Positions 44,593-53,428 of a stretch of DNA of 64,000 nt are shown one piece after another; positions within the stretch are counted from its first letter, which is position 1; the number at the start of each line of letters is the position of its first letter. Source of the DNA: Flavobacteriales bacterium (GTDB lineage: Bacteria; Bacteroidota; Bacteroidia; Flavobacteriales; BACL11). The notes beneath the pieces were generated by a model. The model did no database searches, was not told where the DNA came from, and saw nothing but the letters and a program-made list of their open reading frames with translations. Both the position numbers and the translations under genes were made by a program. Where the stretch lies: NCBI GenBank assembly GCA_002705205.1, contig PAHP01000006.1, positions 102,281 to 166,280 of the forward strand. The letters are read 5' to 3'.

Positions 44593-45072
44593 TTACTTAT
44601 TTAACACTGCCATTTTTATTGCAGTGATTGCTGCCTCTATCCCTTTATTTCCATGCTTTCCTCCAGATCGACTAATAGCTTGATCTATATTTTCATCGGT
44701 AAGAACTCCAAAAATAACTGGAATATCTAATTGAATATTAAGATCTTTGATCCCAAGTGCAACTGCATTACATACAAAATCAAAATGCTTTGTCTCTCCT
44801 TGAATAATACTACCTAAGCAAATAATTGCATCAGGATAAGATTTAGCTGCTATCTTAGCGCCAAAAACTAATTCATAACTTCCTGGGACGTCATACCTTC
44901 TAATATCATCAGCATTAACACCACAATCTAAAAGAGTATTATAAGCACCTTTATAAAGATTATTTGTAATACTATTATTCCAAGCAGAAACAACAATACC
45001 AAAGGTAAATCCTTTGGCATTAGGTACATTCTCCTTGTTAAAATCAGAGAGATTTGTTCTTTTTTTAACCAT
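44593..45072 (-). CDS. ribH: 6,7-dimethyl-8-ribityllumazine synthase
   Basis: The penultimate enzyme of riboflavin synthesis. I use the ATG at 45072 (MVKKRTN), since an earlier in-frame ATG would extend into the upstream gene. SAWNNSITNNL near 31, PGSYELVFGA near 66, GSIIQGETKHFDFV near 90 (catalytic histidine) and FGVLTDENIDQAISRSGGK near 121 are family signatures. The length is 159 residues. It follows the TPR gene, whose stop codon is 2 nt upstream of this start. Confidence 0.96.
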   Translation of the reverse strand: MVKKRTNLSDFNKENVPNAKGFTFGIVVSAWNNSITNNLYKGAYNTLLDCGVNADDIRRYDVPGSYELVFGAKIAAKSYPDAIICLGSIIQGETKHFDFVCNAVALGIKDLNIQLDIPVIFGVLTDENIDQAISRSGGKHGNKGIEAAITAIKMAVLNK

Positions 45073-45073
45073 C

Positions 45074-45751
45074 TTATCTGTTTTCTGCGCTGGAAATATA
45101 TTTATCAATACCAGTTGCTTCACGAGAGCTTCTATAGTCAGATTTAATAGATTTATATATCTCTAATGCATCTAAATAATCACCATTCTTTTCATAAATC
45201 ATAGCTAACTTCATCATATATCTAGGTGCTGTAAATTCATTTGAAGAATTTTCTATGGCACTCTCATAATAATCCATAGCATTTTCAGTATCTCCAAGTT
45301 CCATATAAGCATCACCAGTACATCCTTTAGCTAAAGATGATAAAATAATATCATCAGAAGAAAAATCATCAAAATACTCTATTGCATTTTCATAATCAGC
45401 AGTGTTTAAATAGCATAGGCCTGCATAATAATTAGCTAATCTTCCTACACTTGTCGAACTATATTCATTAGCAACATCTAAGAAGCCTGCATACTGACCA
45501 TCACCATTAAGCGCTAACTCAAAAGAATCTTTCTGGAAATATAATTCAGCCATATAGACTTCAATTTGAGCCTCTTTTTCCATAGGTTCAATATAGAAAT
45601 TTTGATAAGCACTAAAGAGGGCAATTATACCAACAATAGCACCTACAACTATCGTTAAACTCTTCTGGTTATTCTCAATATATTGTTCCGTTTTACTTAA
45701 CGCTTCTTCAACTTGCACAAATTGATCCTCAGTTTTATTTTTTTTCGCCAT
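45074..45751 (-). CDS. Tetratricopeptide repeat membrane-anchored protein
   Basis: I place the start at 45751 (MAKKNKTEDQF). One membrane segment (about residues 29-50, TIVVGAIVGIIALFSAYQNF) follows a charged cytoplasmic N-terminus. The rest consists of TPR-like helices, e.g. YYAGLCYLNTADYENAIEYFDDF near 118 and GDAYMELGDTENAMDYYESAI near 155. It resembles the YfgM-like family that assists periplasmic folding or secretion, but this is only an analogy. It has a TATATTTG promoter box 21 nt upstream. Confidence 0.82.
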   Translation of the reverse strand: MAKKNKTEDQFVQVEEALSKTEQYIENNQKSLTIVVGAIVGIIALFSAYQNFYIEPMEKEAQIEVYMAELYFQKDSFELALNGDGQYAGFLDVANEYSSTSVGRLANYYAGLCYLNTADYENAIEYFDDFSSDDIILSSLAKGCTGDAYMELGDTENAMDYYESAIENSSNEFTAPRYMMKLAMIYEKNGDYLDALEIYKSIKSDYRSSREATGIDKYISSAENR

Positions 45752-45772
45752 TATAATCTTATTTTTGGAGCG

Positions 45773-45780
45773 CAAATATA
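45773..45780 (-). promoter_or_regulatory. -7 promoter box TATATTTG of the TPR-ribH operon
   Basis: The minus strand reads TATATTTG, fitting TAnnTTTG, 21 nt before the start at 45751. It supports that start over the one at 45775, which would overlap the box. Confidence 0.5.
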
Positions 45781-45857
45781 AGTTTTTTTAAAAAGTAATC
45801 CATTTTTATTATTAGGATTGTGTCTTTAAGAAAATATAACAAATATAAATAACTGTT

Positions 45858-46937
45858 TTGTTTCTAGAAAATCTACAACTGTATCAATTTAAGAATCATA
45901 CTGAGAGTAAATTTATTTTTACTGAACCTGTAAATTGTTTTGTAGGAAATAATGGTGCTGGAAAAACAAATATTTTAGACGCTATACATTATCTATCACA
46001 AACAAAAAGTTATTTTAATCATATAGATAGCCAAAACATACAGTTTGAAAGCGACTATTTTATGTTGAAAGGCACTTTTAATAAGAATGGAAACACATCA
46101 GAAGTACAATGCAATCTAAAAGAAGGAGGTGGAAAGAACATTCAAAAGAACAAGAAGAAATATAAGCGATTCTCAGAACATATTGGACAGTTTCCTATAA
46201 TTATAATATCACCAACAGACACTAACCTAATACTAGAGGGGAGTGAGGTGAGGAGAAAATACTTAGATAGTAGTATTGCGCAATACAAACAAAGTTATTT
46301 GCAAGTTCTAATACAATACAAAAAAGCACTAAAACAAAGAAATGCACTTTTAAAACAATTTAACGATCAAGGTTATTTTGATGAAATAACTATTGAAATA
46401 TACAACAAGCAGTTAATAGAGCACGGAACTATTATCCATAAAGAAAGAATAAGCTTCTTAAAAGAACTAGAACCTGTTTTTAATAAATTCTATTCTGAGA
46501 TATCTGGTGGAGACGAAAACGTTGGTTTAGAGTATAGATCACAACTAAATACAAATACATTCTCTAATTTATTAAACGAAAGTAATATAAAAGATAGGGC
46601 AAGTAATTACACACAAGTAGGTACTCATAAAGATGATATTATATTTACCATGAACAACTACCCAATAAAAAAGATTGGTTCACAAGGACAGCAAAAATCT
46701 TTCTTAATCTCACTAAAACTTGCTCAATTTGATTTTATCAAAAAACAAATAGGATTCAAACCAATCTTATTACTTGATGATATATTTGACAAATTAGATG
46801 ATAATAGAATCTTAAAGTTAATAAGCTTTGTAAACAAAGGTGTATTTGGTCAAGTTTTTATCACCGATACACATGCTGAAAGAAGTGCAGATATTCTAAC
46901 AAAAGCAGGTATTTCATTTAGCATATATAATATTTAA
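45858..46937 (+). CDS. recF: DNA replication and repair protein RecF
   Basis: RecF is an SMC-like ATPase that loads RecA at gaps with RecO and RecR. The likely start is TTG at 45858, giving FLENLQLYQFKNH, which aligns with other RecF starts. Walker A GNNGAGKT is at 30-37, the signature GSQGQQKSFLISLKLA near 273 and Walker B ILLLDDIFDKLD near 303. The length of 359 residues is normal. It overlaps the DUF721 gene by 1 nt. Confidence 0.95.
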   Translation: MFLENLQLYQFKNHTESKFIFTEPVNCFVGNNGAGKTNILDAIHYLSQTKSYFNHIDSQNIQFESDYFMLKGTFNKNGNTSEVQCNLKEGGGKNIQKNKKKYKRFSEHIGQFPIIIISPTDTNLILEGSEVRRKYLDSSIAQYKQSYLQVLIQYKKALKQRNALLKQFNDQGYFDEITIEIYNKQLIEHGTIIHKERISFLKELEPVFNKFYSEISGGDENVGLEYRSQLNTNTFSNLLNESNIKDRASNYTQVGTHKDDIIFTMNNYPIKKIGSQGQQKSFLISLKLAQFDFIKKQIGFKPILLLDDIFDKLDDNRILKLISFVNKGVFGQVFITDTHAERSADILTKAGISFSIYNI

Positions 46938-47230
46938 TGAGGGGAAGAAATAACAATAAGACAGTAGGAGAGATAATCAAAAAGTTAATGAAAAATCCAA
47001 ATTTATCGACCAAACTTGATGAACTTGATGCCTTAGAGGCTTGGGAAGAAATATTAGGAAAGAATCTATTGTGCTTTGTAACTCAACAAAAATTATACAA
47101 AGGTAAATTGTATGTGAAACTAAAATCAGCTCCCCTTAAAAATGAACTTAGTTATAAAAAGAGTGATCTTATAGAACAAATAAATAAAAAGATAGGCAAG
47201 AAAATAATAAAAGAGATTATATTACAATAA
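46937..47230 (+). CDS. DUF721 family protein
   Basis: This 97-residue protein has the DUF721 (DciA-like) arrangement: TVGEIIKKLMKN at the start, AWEEILGKNL near 34, then KLYVKLKSAPLKNELSYKKSDLIEQIN. DUF721 includes DciA, a helicase-loading factor, in many bacteria, and the neighbour recF fits a replication role. The member here lacks long extensions. Coupled to recF by a 1-nt overlap. Confidence 0.8.
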   Translation: MRGRNNNKTVGEIIKKLMKNPNLSTKLDELDALEAWEEILGKNLLCFVTQQKLYKGKLYVKLKSAPLKNELSYKKSDLIEQINKKIGKKIIKEIILQ

Positions 47231-47294
47231 TGCTTATAAAAAAAATCCTCTGATTATTATTGAAAATTTTGTTTAGTATTATAAAATTAATCCT

Positions 47295-47711
47295 TTAAAA
47301 TATTTCTTGAGAAGAAAAATGAAAATCAGCTTCAATTTTAGCATTATCATCAGAATCTGATCCATGTATAGCATTCTCAGATAATGAAGTTGCATATCTT
47401 TTCCTAATAGTGCCTTCAGCAGCTTCAGCAGGATTAGTCGCTCCAATTAAAGTTCTAAAATCAGCAACTGCATTATCTTTCTCTAAGATAGCAGCAATGA
47501 TTGGTCCTCCACTCATATATTGAACTAGCTCATCATAAAAAGGTCTTTCTTTATGCACAGAATAAAATTCAGCCGCACGTTCAGAAGTTAATTGCACTTT
47601 CTTCATCGCTAAAATCCTAAAACCACCCTTTTCAATCATACTTAAAATACCACCAATATTATTAGCTGCAACAGCTTCTGGCTTAATCATTGTAAATGTA
47701 ATGTTTCCCAT
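47295..47711 (-). CDS. ndk: Nucleoside diphosphate kinase
   Basis: Ndk moves the gamma phosphate from ATP to NDPs. The catalytic histidine is H116 in NAIHGSDSD, and TMIKPEAV at the start and [15 protein letters not shown] near 56 line the site. The length of 138 residues is normal. A TAATTTTG box lies at 47741-47748. Confidence 0.97.
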   Translation of the reverse strand: MGNITFTMIKPEAVAANNIGGILSMIEKGGFRILAMKKVQLTSERAAEFYSVHKERPFYDELVQYMSGGPIIAAILEKDNAVADFRTLIGATNPAEAAEGTIRKRYATSLSENAIHGSDSDDNAKIEADFHFSSQEIF

Positions 47712-47740
47712 CTTATTTGTATATTTTTTATTAAAGGATG

Positions 47741-47748
47741 CAAAATTA
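47741..47748 (-). promoter_or_regulatory. -7 promoter box TAATTTTG of ndk
   Basis: The minus strand reads TAATTTTG, fitting TAnnTTTG, 29 nt before the ndk start. Confidence 0.45.
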
Positions 47749-47783
47749 GGATTTTAATCAAAACCTACTCTTATTTCTTTTAC

Positions 47784-47791
47784 TATTTTTG
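47784..47791 (+). promoter_or_regulatory. -7 promoter box TATTTTTG of nrnA
   Basis: TATTTTTG fits TAnnTTTG and ends 7 nt before the nrnA ATG at 47799, leaving hardly any mRNA leader. Confidence 0.45.
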
Positions 47792-47798
47792 CTCGATT

Positions 47799-48812
47799 AT
47801 GAAAGAAAATGTTTTAAGGCTAAAAAGAATGCTTACTCATCCTAAGCAAATTGTAATTACAACGCATAGAGGGCCAGATGGGGATGCTATGGGGTCTTCA
47901 TTAGCAATGATGCACTTATTAGAACAATTTGGACATCATGTGAGCATAATTACACCAAATAGCTATGCTGATTTCTTGCATTGGATGCCTGGCAATGATA
48001 ATATTATTATATTTGAAGAAAATAAAAAAGAAGCTCAGAAAATAACATCAAATGCTGATATTATATTCTTAATGGACTTTAGTAATATTGACAGAATTGC
48101 AGATTACTCAAATCTAGTTAGCAAGTCCTCTGCAACTAAAGTATTAATTGACCATCATCAGAACCCTGACACTAGCATTGCTGATATCATCTTTAGTGAT
48201 ATTGATGCTTCATCAACAGCACAGCTAGTATATGAGATAATAGAGGAAATAGATTTTAAGCATCATATTAATAAGAATATTGCTGAATGCCTATATGTTG
48301 GTATAATGACTGACACAGGAAGTTTTAAATATTCGTCTACAACGGCTAAAACACATTATATTATTGCTGAGCTTATTGCAGCAGGCGCTGATAATGCACG
48401 AATTCATGATTTAGTTTATGATAATTTATCAGCAAACAGAATGAAACTTCTAGGCTATTGCCTTAATGAAAAGCTATTACTATACACAGATAATAATAGT
48501 GCTATAATCTCATTAACCCAAGATGAATTAGTACAATTTAATTTCAAAAAAGGAGATACTGAGGGAATTGTTAACTATGCCTTAGCTATTAAAGGAATCA
48601 TATTTGCTGCATTTATTGTTGAAAAAGATGGGGTGGTAAAATTGTCATTAAGATCAAAGGGAAGATTTAAAGTCAATGAAATTGCAAGTAAATATTTTAA
48701 AGGAGGTGGTCACACTAATGCTGCAGGTGGAATATCTGAATTGTCTGTAAATGAGACTATTAAAGAAGTTGAAAACATAATAAATAAATATACAAATAAA
48801 TTAAAAAACTAA
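47799..48812 (+). CDS. nrnA: Bifunctional oligoribonuclease / PAP phosphatase NrnA
   Basis: A DHH-DHHA1 phosphoesterase that degrades nanoRNA and dephosphorylates 3'-phosphoadenosine 5'-phosphate. THRGPDGDAMGSSLA near 22 and ADIIFLMDFSNIDR hold metal ligands; LIDHHQNPD near 124 is the DHH motif, and the C-terminal GGGHTNAAGG near 305 is DHHA1. The length of 337 residues is normal. The cyclophilin-FKBP gene follows after 13 bp. Confidence 0.94.
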   Translation: MKENVLRLKRMLTHPKQIVITTHRGPDGDAMGSSLAMMHLLEQFGHHVSIITPNSYADFLHWMPGNDNIIIFEENKKEAQKITSNADIIFLMDFSNIDRIADYSNLVSKSSATKVLIDHHQNPDTSIADIIFSDIDASSTAQLVYEIIEEIDFKHHINKNIAECLYVGIMTDTGSFKYSSTTAKTHYIIAELIAAGADNARIHDLVYDNLSANRMKLLGYCLNEKLLLYTDNNSAIISLTQDELVQFNFKKGDTEGIVNYALAIKGIIFAAFIVEKDGVVKLSLRSKGRFKVNEIASKYFKGGGHTNAAGGISELSVNETIKEVENIINKYTNKLKN

Positions 48813-48825
48813 CACAATTAAATAA

Positions 48826-49908
48826 ATGAGAATATTAAAATTAGTATGTATCCTATTCGTAGTATGTATAGGAACATTTGCCCAAAATGAGACAAAAAAA
48901 GAAGAAACTAAAGTAATAAATTTAGAAAAATCAATAAAAAACTTTTTTAAGAAATTAAATAATACACAATTAAATATAGAAGACGGCATGTATGCAAAAA
49001 TGAACACAACAAAAGGAGAAATTTTAATTCAATTAGAATATAAAAAAACTCCATTAACAGTAGCAAACTTTGTAGCATTAGCGGAAGGGAAAATGAATAA
49101 TGACCATAAATTAGAAGGAGAACCTTACTATGATGGACTTAAGTTTCATAGAGTAATAGCAGATTTTATGATACAAGGAGGCTGTCCTGAAGGAAGCGGA
49201 ATGGGAGATCCAGGATACAAATTTTCAGATGAATTTCACCCAGATCTTAAACATAATGGACCTGGTATATTATCAATGGCTAACTCAGGACCAGGAACAA
49301 ATGGTAGTCAATTTTTTATTACTCATAAAGAAACTCCTTGGCTAGATGGAAAACACTCAGTTTTTGGACATGTTATTGAGGGAATGGATGTTGTAAATTC
49401 TATTGCGAAAGATGATATTATAAATAAAATAACAATCATTCGAAAAGGAAGTAATGCAGAGGAATTTAACGCACTAAAAGTATTTAAAGAAGTGCAAAGT
49501 AAAATTGAAAATGCAAATGCAGAAAAAGCTATAAAAGCTGCAGAAGCAATAAAAAAACTAACTGAGGGAGCAACAATTACAGAAAGTGGCTTAGCTTACT
49601 TTATGATTAAAGAAGGTGAAGGCGCTCAAGCAAAAGAAGGAAATACAGTATCTGTTCACTATACTGGTAAACTAGCTGACGGCACAAAATTTGACTCGTC
49701 ACATGACAGAGGAGAACCGATTGAATTTCCTTTAGGTCAGGGTAGAGTAATACCAGGATGGGACGAAGGAATTGCATTATTAAAGACAGGGGGAAGGGCT
49801 ACATTTATCATTCCACCAAATCTAGCCTATGGTGCAAGAGGAGCAGGAGGAGTAATCCCGCCAAATGCAACACTTATTTTTGAAGTAGAGTTAGTGAACA
49901 TTAAATAA
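48826..49908 (+). CDS. Exported cyclophilin-FKBP fusion peptidylprolyl isomerase
   Basis: A signal peptide (residues 1-19, ending GTFAQ) is followed by a cyclophilin domain (about 58-205) with FHRVIADFMIQGG near 106 and NGSQFFITHKETPWLDGKH near 156, then a linker helix (about 215-250) and a C-terminal FKBP domain (about 250-360) with VSVHYTGKLADGTKFDSS near 275 and a final ATLIFEVELVNI. Both isomerase families are thus in one periplasmic protein. It lies after nrnA, where Flavobacteriia often carry the FKBP gene gldI, so it may do that job. A terminator follows. Confidence 0.88.
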   Translation: MRILKLVCILFVVCIGTFAQNETKKEETKVINLEKSIKNFFKKLNNTQLNIEDGMYAKMNTTKGEILIQLEYKKTPLTVANFVALAEGKMNNDHKLEGEPYYDGLKFHRVIADFMIQGGCPEGSGMGDPGYKFSDEFHPDLKHNGPGILSMANSGPGTNGSQFFITHKETPWLDGKHSVFGHVIEGMDVVNSIAKDDIINKITIIRKGSNAEEFNALKVFKEVQSKIENANAEKAIKAAEAIKKLTEGATITESGLAYFMIKEGEGAQAKEGNTVSVHYTGKLADGTKFDSSHDRGEPIEFPLGQGRVIPGWDEGIALLKTGGRATFIIPPNLAYGARGAGGVIPPNATLIFEVELVNIK

Positions 49909-49931
49909 CCTATTTCTCAAAGAATAAAGAT

Positions 49932-49962
49932 AAGACTGACATTTGTCGGTCTTTTCTTTTTT
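49932..49962 (+). terminator. Terminator after the peptidylprolyl isomerase gene
   Basis: A 9-bp stem (AAGACTGAC with GTCGGTCTT, one G-T pair) and ATTT loop, followed by a T-rich run. Confidence 0.75.
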
Positions 49963-49978
49963 AAGACTAAAATAAGAG

Positions 49979-49986
49979 TATTTTTG
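49979..49986 (+). promoter_or_regulatory. -7 promoter box TATTTTTG of typA
   Basis: TATTTTTG fits TAnnTTTG, 17 nt before the typA start at 50004. Confidence 0.45.
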
Positions 49987-50003
49987 CCGCCTTTAAGCAA
50001 AGA

Positions 50004-51779
50004 ATGAAATCAATTAGAAATATTGCAATTATTGCGCATGTAGACCATGGAAAAACTACATTAGTTGACAAGATTATTGACCAATGCAAAGTTCTCGAAG
50101 AAAGACAAGAAAGAACAGAATTATTATTAGACAATAATGACTTAGAACGTGAAAGAGGCATTACAATACTATCAAAGAATGTTTCTGTGACTTATAAAAA
50201 TATAAAAATCAATGTTATTGACACACCAGGACATGCTGATTTTGGAGGCGAAGTAGAACGCGTATTAAAAATGGCAGACGGAGTACTTTTATTAGTTGAT
50301 GCATTTGAAGGAGCAATGCCACAAACAAGATTTGTATTAAGCAAGGCTATTGAATTAGGTTTAAAACCGATTCTAGTTGTAAATAAAGTTGACAAAGAAA
50401 ATTGCACCCCTGATTTAGTACAAGAAGAAATTTTTGATTTAATGTTTAACCTTGATGCTAGTGAAGAACAATTAGATTTTGCTACTGTTTTTGGATCCTC
50501 AAAAGAAGGGTGGATGAGCTTAGATTGGAAAAATAAAACAACGAATATATTTCCACTATTAGATACAGTAATTGAACAAATACCTGAAGCACCTTATAAT
50601 GAAGGGACTCCTCAGATGCAAATCACATCATTAGATTATTCCAAATTTGTTGGACGTATTGCAATTGGTCGTATTTTCAGAGGGGATCTTGAAGAAGGAA
50701 AAGACTATATAATATGTAAGTCTAATTCGATTAAAAAGAAAATAAGAATAAAAGAACTTCATGTCTTTGAAGGGATGGGAAAGTTAAAAGTTAGAAAAGC
50801 ACGTTCAGGAGACATCTGCTCTATTATAGGAATTGAAGATTTTGAAATTGGTGACACAATATCAGATCTAGAAAACCCTGAAGAATTATCAAGAATTGCT
50901 ATTGACGAACCTACAATGAGCATGCTATTTACAATTAATAATTCTCCATTTTTTGGCAAAGAAGGAAAATATTGCACATCGAGGCATTTAAGAGACAGAC
51001 TATATAAAGAATTAGAAAAGAATCTAGCACTAAGAATTGAAGATGGAGAGTCTGAAGATAAATTTAATGTATTTGGCAGAGGTATTCTTCATTTGTCGGT
51101 ACTAATTGAAACAATGAGAAGAGAAGGTTTTGAATTACAAGTAGGAAAACCTCAAGTTATCTACAAAGAGATTGATGGTCATCAGCATGAGCCAATGGAA
51201 ACCTTAGTAATTGATGTTCCCTCTAATTTCTCTGGAAAAGTAATTGAATTAGTTACACAAAGAAAAGGAGAAATGTTAGTAATGGAGCCTAAAGGCGATT
51301 TAGAGCATTTAGAATTTGACATTCCTTCAAGAGGATTAATTGGGTTGAGGAATAATATCCTTACTGCAACTTCAGGAAATGCAATTATGACGCATAGATT
51401 CAGAGAATATGGGATTTATAAAGGCGAGATATCAGAACGGATTAAAGGCTCTTTAATTTCTGTGGACTCAGGAACTGCGACAGCCTTTTCAATTGGGAAA
51501 TTACAAGAAAGAGGAAGATTCTTCATCTCTCCTGGGGCTAACATTTATAAGGGACAAGTAATTGGAGAAAACAGTCGTGATAATGATTTGGATATTAATG
51601 TTATTAAAGGGAAACAATTAACAAATATGCGTAAATCTGGATCAGATGCAGCAATAGTAATTTCGCCAAAGATTGACTTCTCTCTAGAAGAAAGTATGGA
51701 ATATATTCAAGCAGATGAGTACCTAGAAATAACACCAAAATCTTTAAGAATGCGTAAAATTAATTATAAACCTAATTAA
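50004..51779 (+). CDS. typA: Translational GTPase TypA/BipA
   Basis: An EF-G-like GTPase that binds the ribosome under stress and helps 50S assembly. G1 IAHVDHGKTTL is near residue 9, the switch region RERGITI near 50, G3 DTPGHADFGGE near 73 and G4 NKVDKEN near 127. The C-terminal domain includes RGLIGLRNNILTATSG near 443. The length of 591 residues is normal. Confidence 0.97.
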   Translation: MKSIRNIAIIAHVDHGKTTLVDKIIDQCKVLEERQERTELLLDNNDLERERGITILSKNVSVTYKNIKINVIDTPGHADFGGEVERVLKMADGVLLLVDAFEGAMPQTRFVLSKAIELGLKPILVVNKVDKENCTPDLVQEEIFDLMFNLDASEEQLDFATVFGSSKEGWMSLDWKNKTTNIFPLLDTVIEQIPEAPYNEGTPQMQITSLDYSKFVGRIAIGRIFRGDLEEGKDYIICKSNSIKKKIRIKELHVFEGMGKLKVRKARSGDICSIIGIEDFEIGDTISDLENPEELSRIAIDEPTMSMLFTINNSPFFGKEGKYCTSRHLRDRLYKELEKNLALRIEDGESEDKFNVFGRGILHLSVLIETMRREGFELQVGKPQVIYKEIDGHQHEPMETLVIDVPSNFSGKVIELVTQRKGEMLVMEPKGDLEHLEFDIPSRGLIGLRNNILTATSGNAIMTHRFREYGIYKGEISERIKGSLISVDSGTATAFSIGKLQERGRFFISPGANIYKGQVIGENSRDNDLDINVIKGKQLTNMRKSGSDAAIVISPKIDFSLEESMEYIQADEYLEITPKSLRMRKINYKPN

Positions 51780-51848
51780 TAATTGATTCAAGACCTTTAT
51801 AATAGATATTTTAACTTACCTTTGAGTGCAAAAATAACAAGATAAAAC

Positions 51849-52229
51849 ATGCAAAAAACTTTCACCGCAGTAACTCTTCTTGTGATAGCTTACGTATACT
51901 TATTCTTTGGTTCTTTTCATCTTTTCTTCACGAAAAAAGTAGCCTTATTTGTAATGGAGGGTCTTGATGGGGACATAGCAACCCTTCTACAACAATTCCT
52001 AGGCACTTCATATATGTTAATAGGTGTATTAATCTATTTATTAAAAGATCAAAAAGGAAAAACTTTGTACATTACTATTGGCTCAATAAATATTATAGGA
52101 TTCATTCATCTATACTTAATATTTTTATTCGACAATCTTATAACTTTACCAAATCTGTATTTTATTTTTATAGCATTAGTACAAATATGTCTTTTTATCT
52201 GCCTAATTGAGCAATCAAAGATAAAATGA
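51849..52229 (+). CDS. Four-helix membrane protein of unknown function
   Basis: A 126-residue protein with about four hydrophobic helices (6-29, 50-66, 72-93, 98-120). It is coupled to the following flavoprotein gene by a 4-nt overlap. The end is short and hydrophilic. I recognise no family and no catalytic residues. Confidence 0.6.
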   Translation: MQKTFTAVTLLVIAYVYLFFGSFHLFFTKKVALFVMEGLDGDIATLLQQFLGTSYMLIGVLIYLLKDQKGKTLYITIGSINIIGFIHLYLIFLFDNLITLPNLYFIFIALVQICLFICLIEQSKIK

Positions 52230-53428
52230 GAATAGCGGTTATAGGTGGTGGTCCTGCTGGATTTATGGCTGCTATTACCGCAAAAAAGACACAAGAAAAT
52301 ACAGAGGTCACAATCTTTGAGAAAACAAACTCACTATTAAGAAAAGTAAAAGTATCTGGAGGGGGAAGGTGCAATGTTACTAATGCTACTTTTAGCATAT
52401 CAAAACTTATCAAGAACTACCCTAGAGGCGGAAAACAACTAAGAAAATCTTTTAATGAATTTCACACTACCGACACTGTCAACTGGTTCAAAGAAAAAGG
52501 AATTGCTTTAGTAGCTGAAGATGACAAAAGAATTTTCCCTCAAAGTAATTCATCACAAACTATAGTTAACTGCCTATTAAATACTGCAAAATCACTTAAA
52601 ATAATAATATCACTTAAAAGCACAGTTAATAAAATAATAAGCACTAAAGATGGATTTAATATTAAAATAAATAATCAATCTTTATTTTTTGAAAAAGTAA
52701 TTATAGCCACAGGAGGTAATTCTAAAAAAGAAACCTATAATTGGTTAGAAGAAATAGGTCATACAATAAATAAACCCGTGCCATCTTTATTTACATTTAA
52801 TCTTAAAAATAAGTCTATTTGTGATTTAATGGGGCTTAGTGCACCTAACGTAATCACAACTATCAAAGGAAGTAAGCTGAAAAATGAAGGACCATTATTA
52901 ATTACACACTGGGGCTTTAGTGGCCCTGCAATTCTAAAACTTTCTTCCTGGGCAGCAAGAGACCTTGCTGATTTAAAGTATGAGTTTGTTGTAGCTATAA
53001 ACTGGCTAGCTATAAATGAAAATCAACTAAGAAATGATTTAGAAAAAATACTAAAAAGTAAAAAAATAATTTACAACTACAATCCTTTTAAAATACCGAA
53101 AAGGTTATGGGCCTTTATTCTTCAAAATATAAATATAAAAGACTGTAAAAAATGGAATGAACTAAGCAAGAAAGAAAAGAACCGTTTAATAAACAAACTA
53201 ACTAATGATGAATATAGGGTTAGTGGAAAAACAACATATAAAGAGGAATTTGTTACATGTGGAGGAATTAGACTCGAAGAAATACAGATGAAAACCATGG
53301 AAAGCAAAATACATAAGGGGCTTTATTTTACTGGAGAGATATTAGACATTGATGGTATTACAGGGGGATTTAATTTCCAAGCAGCATGGACTAGTGGCTA
53401 TCTAGCTGGCAAAAACAGTGTAATATGA
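52226..53428 (+). CDS. HI0933-like NAD(P)/FAD-dependent oxidoreductase
   Basis: A flavoprotein of the HI0933/BaiN type. The FAD loop GGGPAGFMAA lies at 8-17, and the family hallmark KVKVSGGGRCNVTN at about 40-53. ATGGNSKKETYNWLEEIGH near 163 and TGEILDIDGITGGFNFQAAW near 370 are further FAD contacts. The length of 400 residues is normal. The reaction is not known for most members. It overlaps both neighbours by 4 nt. Confidence 0.92.
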   Translation: MRIAVIGGGPAGFMAAITAKKTQENTEVTIFEKTNSLLRKVKVSGGGRCNVTNATFSISKLIKNYPRGGKQLRKSFNEFHTTDTVNWFKEKGIALVAEDDKRIFPQSNSSQTIVNCLLNTAKSLKIIISLKSTVNKIISTKDGFNIKINNQSLFFEKVIIATGGNSKKETYNWLEEIGHTINKPVPSLFTFNLKNKSICDLMGLSAPNVITTIKGSKLKNEGPLLITHWGFSGPAILKLSSWAARDLADLKYEFVVAINWLAINENQLRNDLEKILKSKKIIYNYNPFKIPKRLWAFILQNINIKDCKKWNELSKKEKNRLINKLTNDEYRVSGKTTYKEEFVTCGGIRLEEIQMKTMESKIHKGLYFTGEILDIDGITGGFNFQAAWTSGYLAGKNSVI

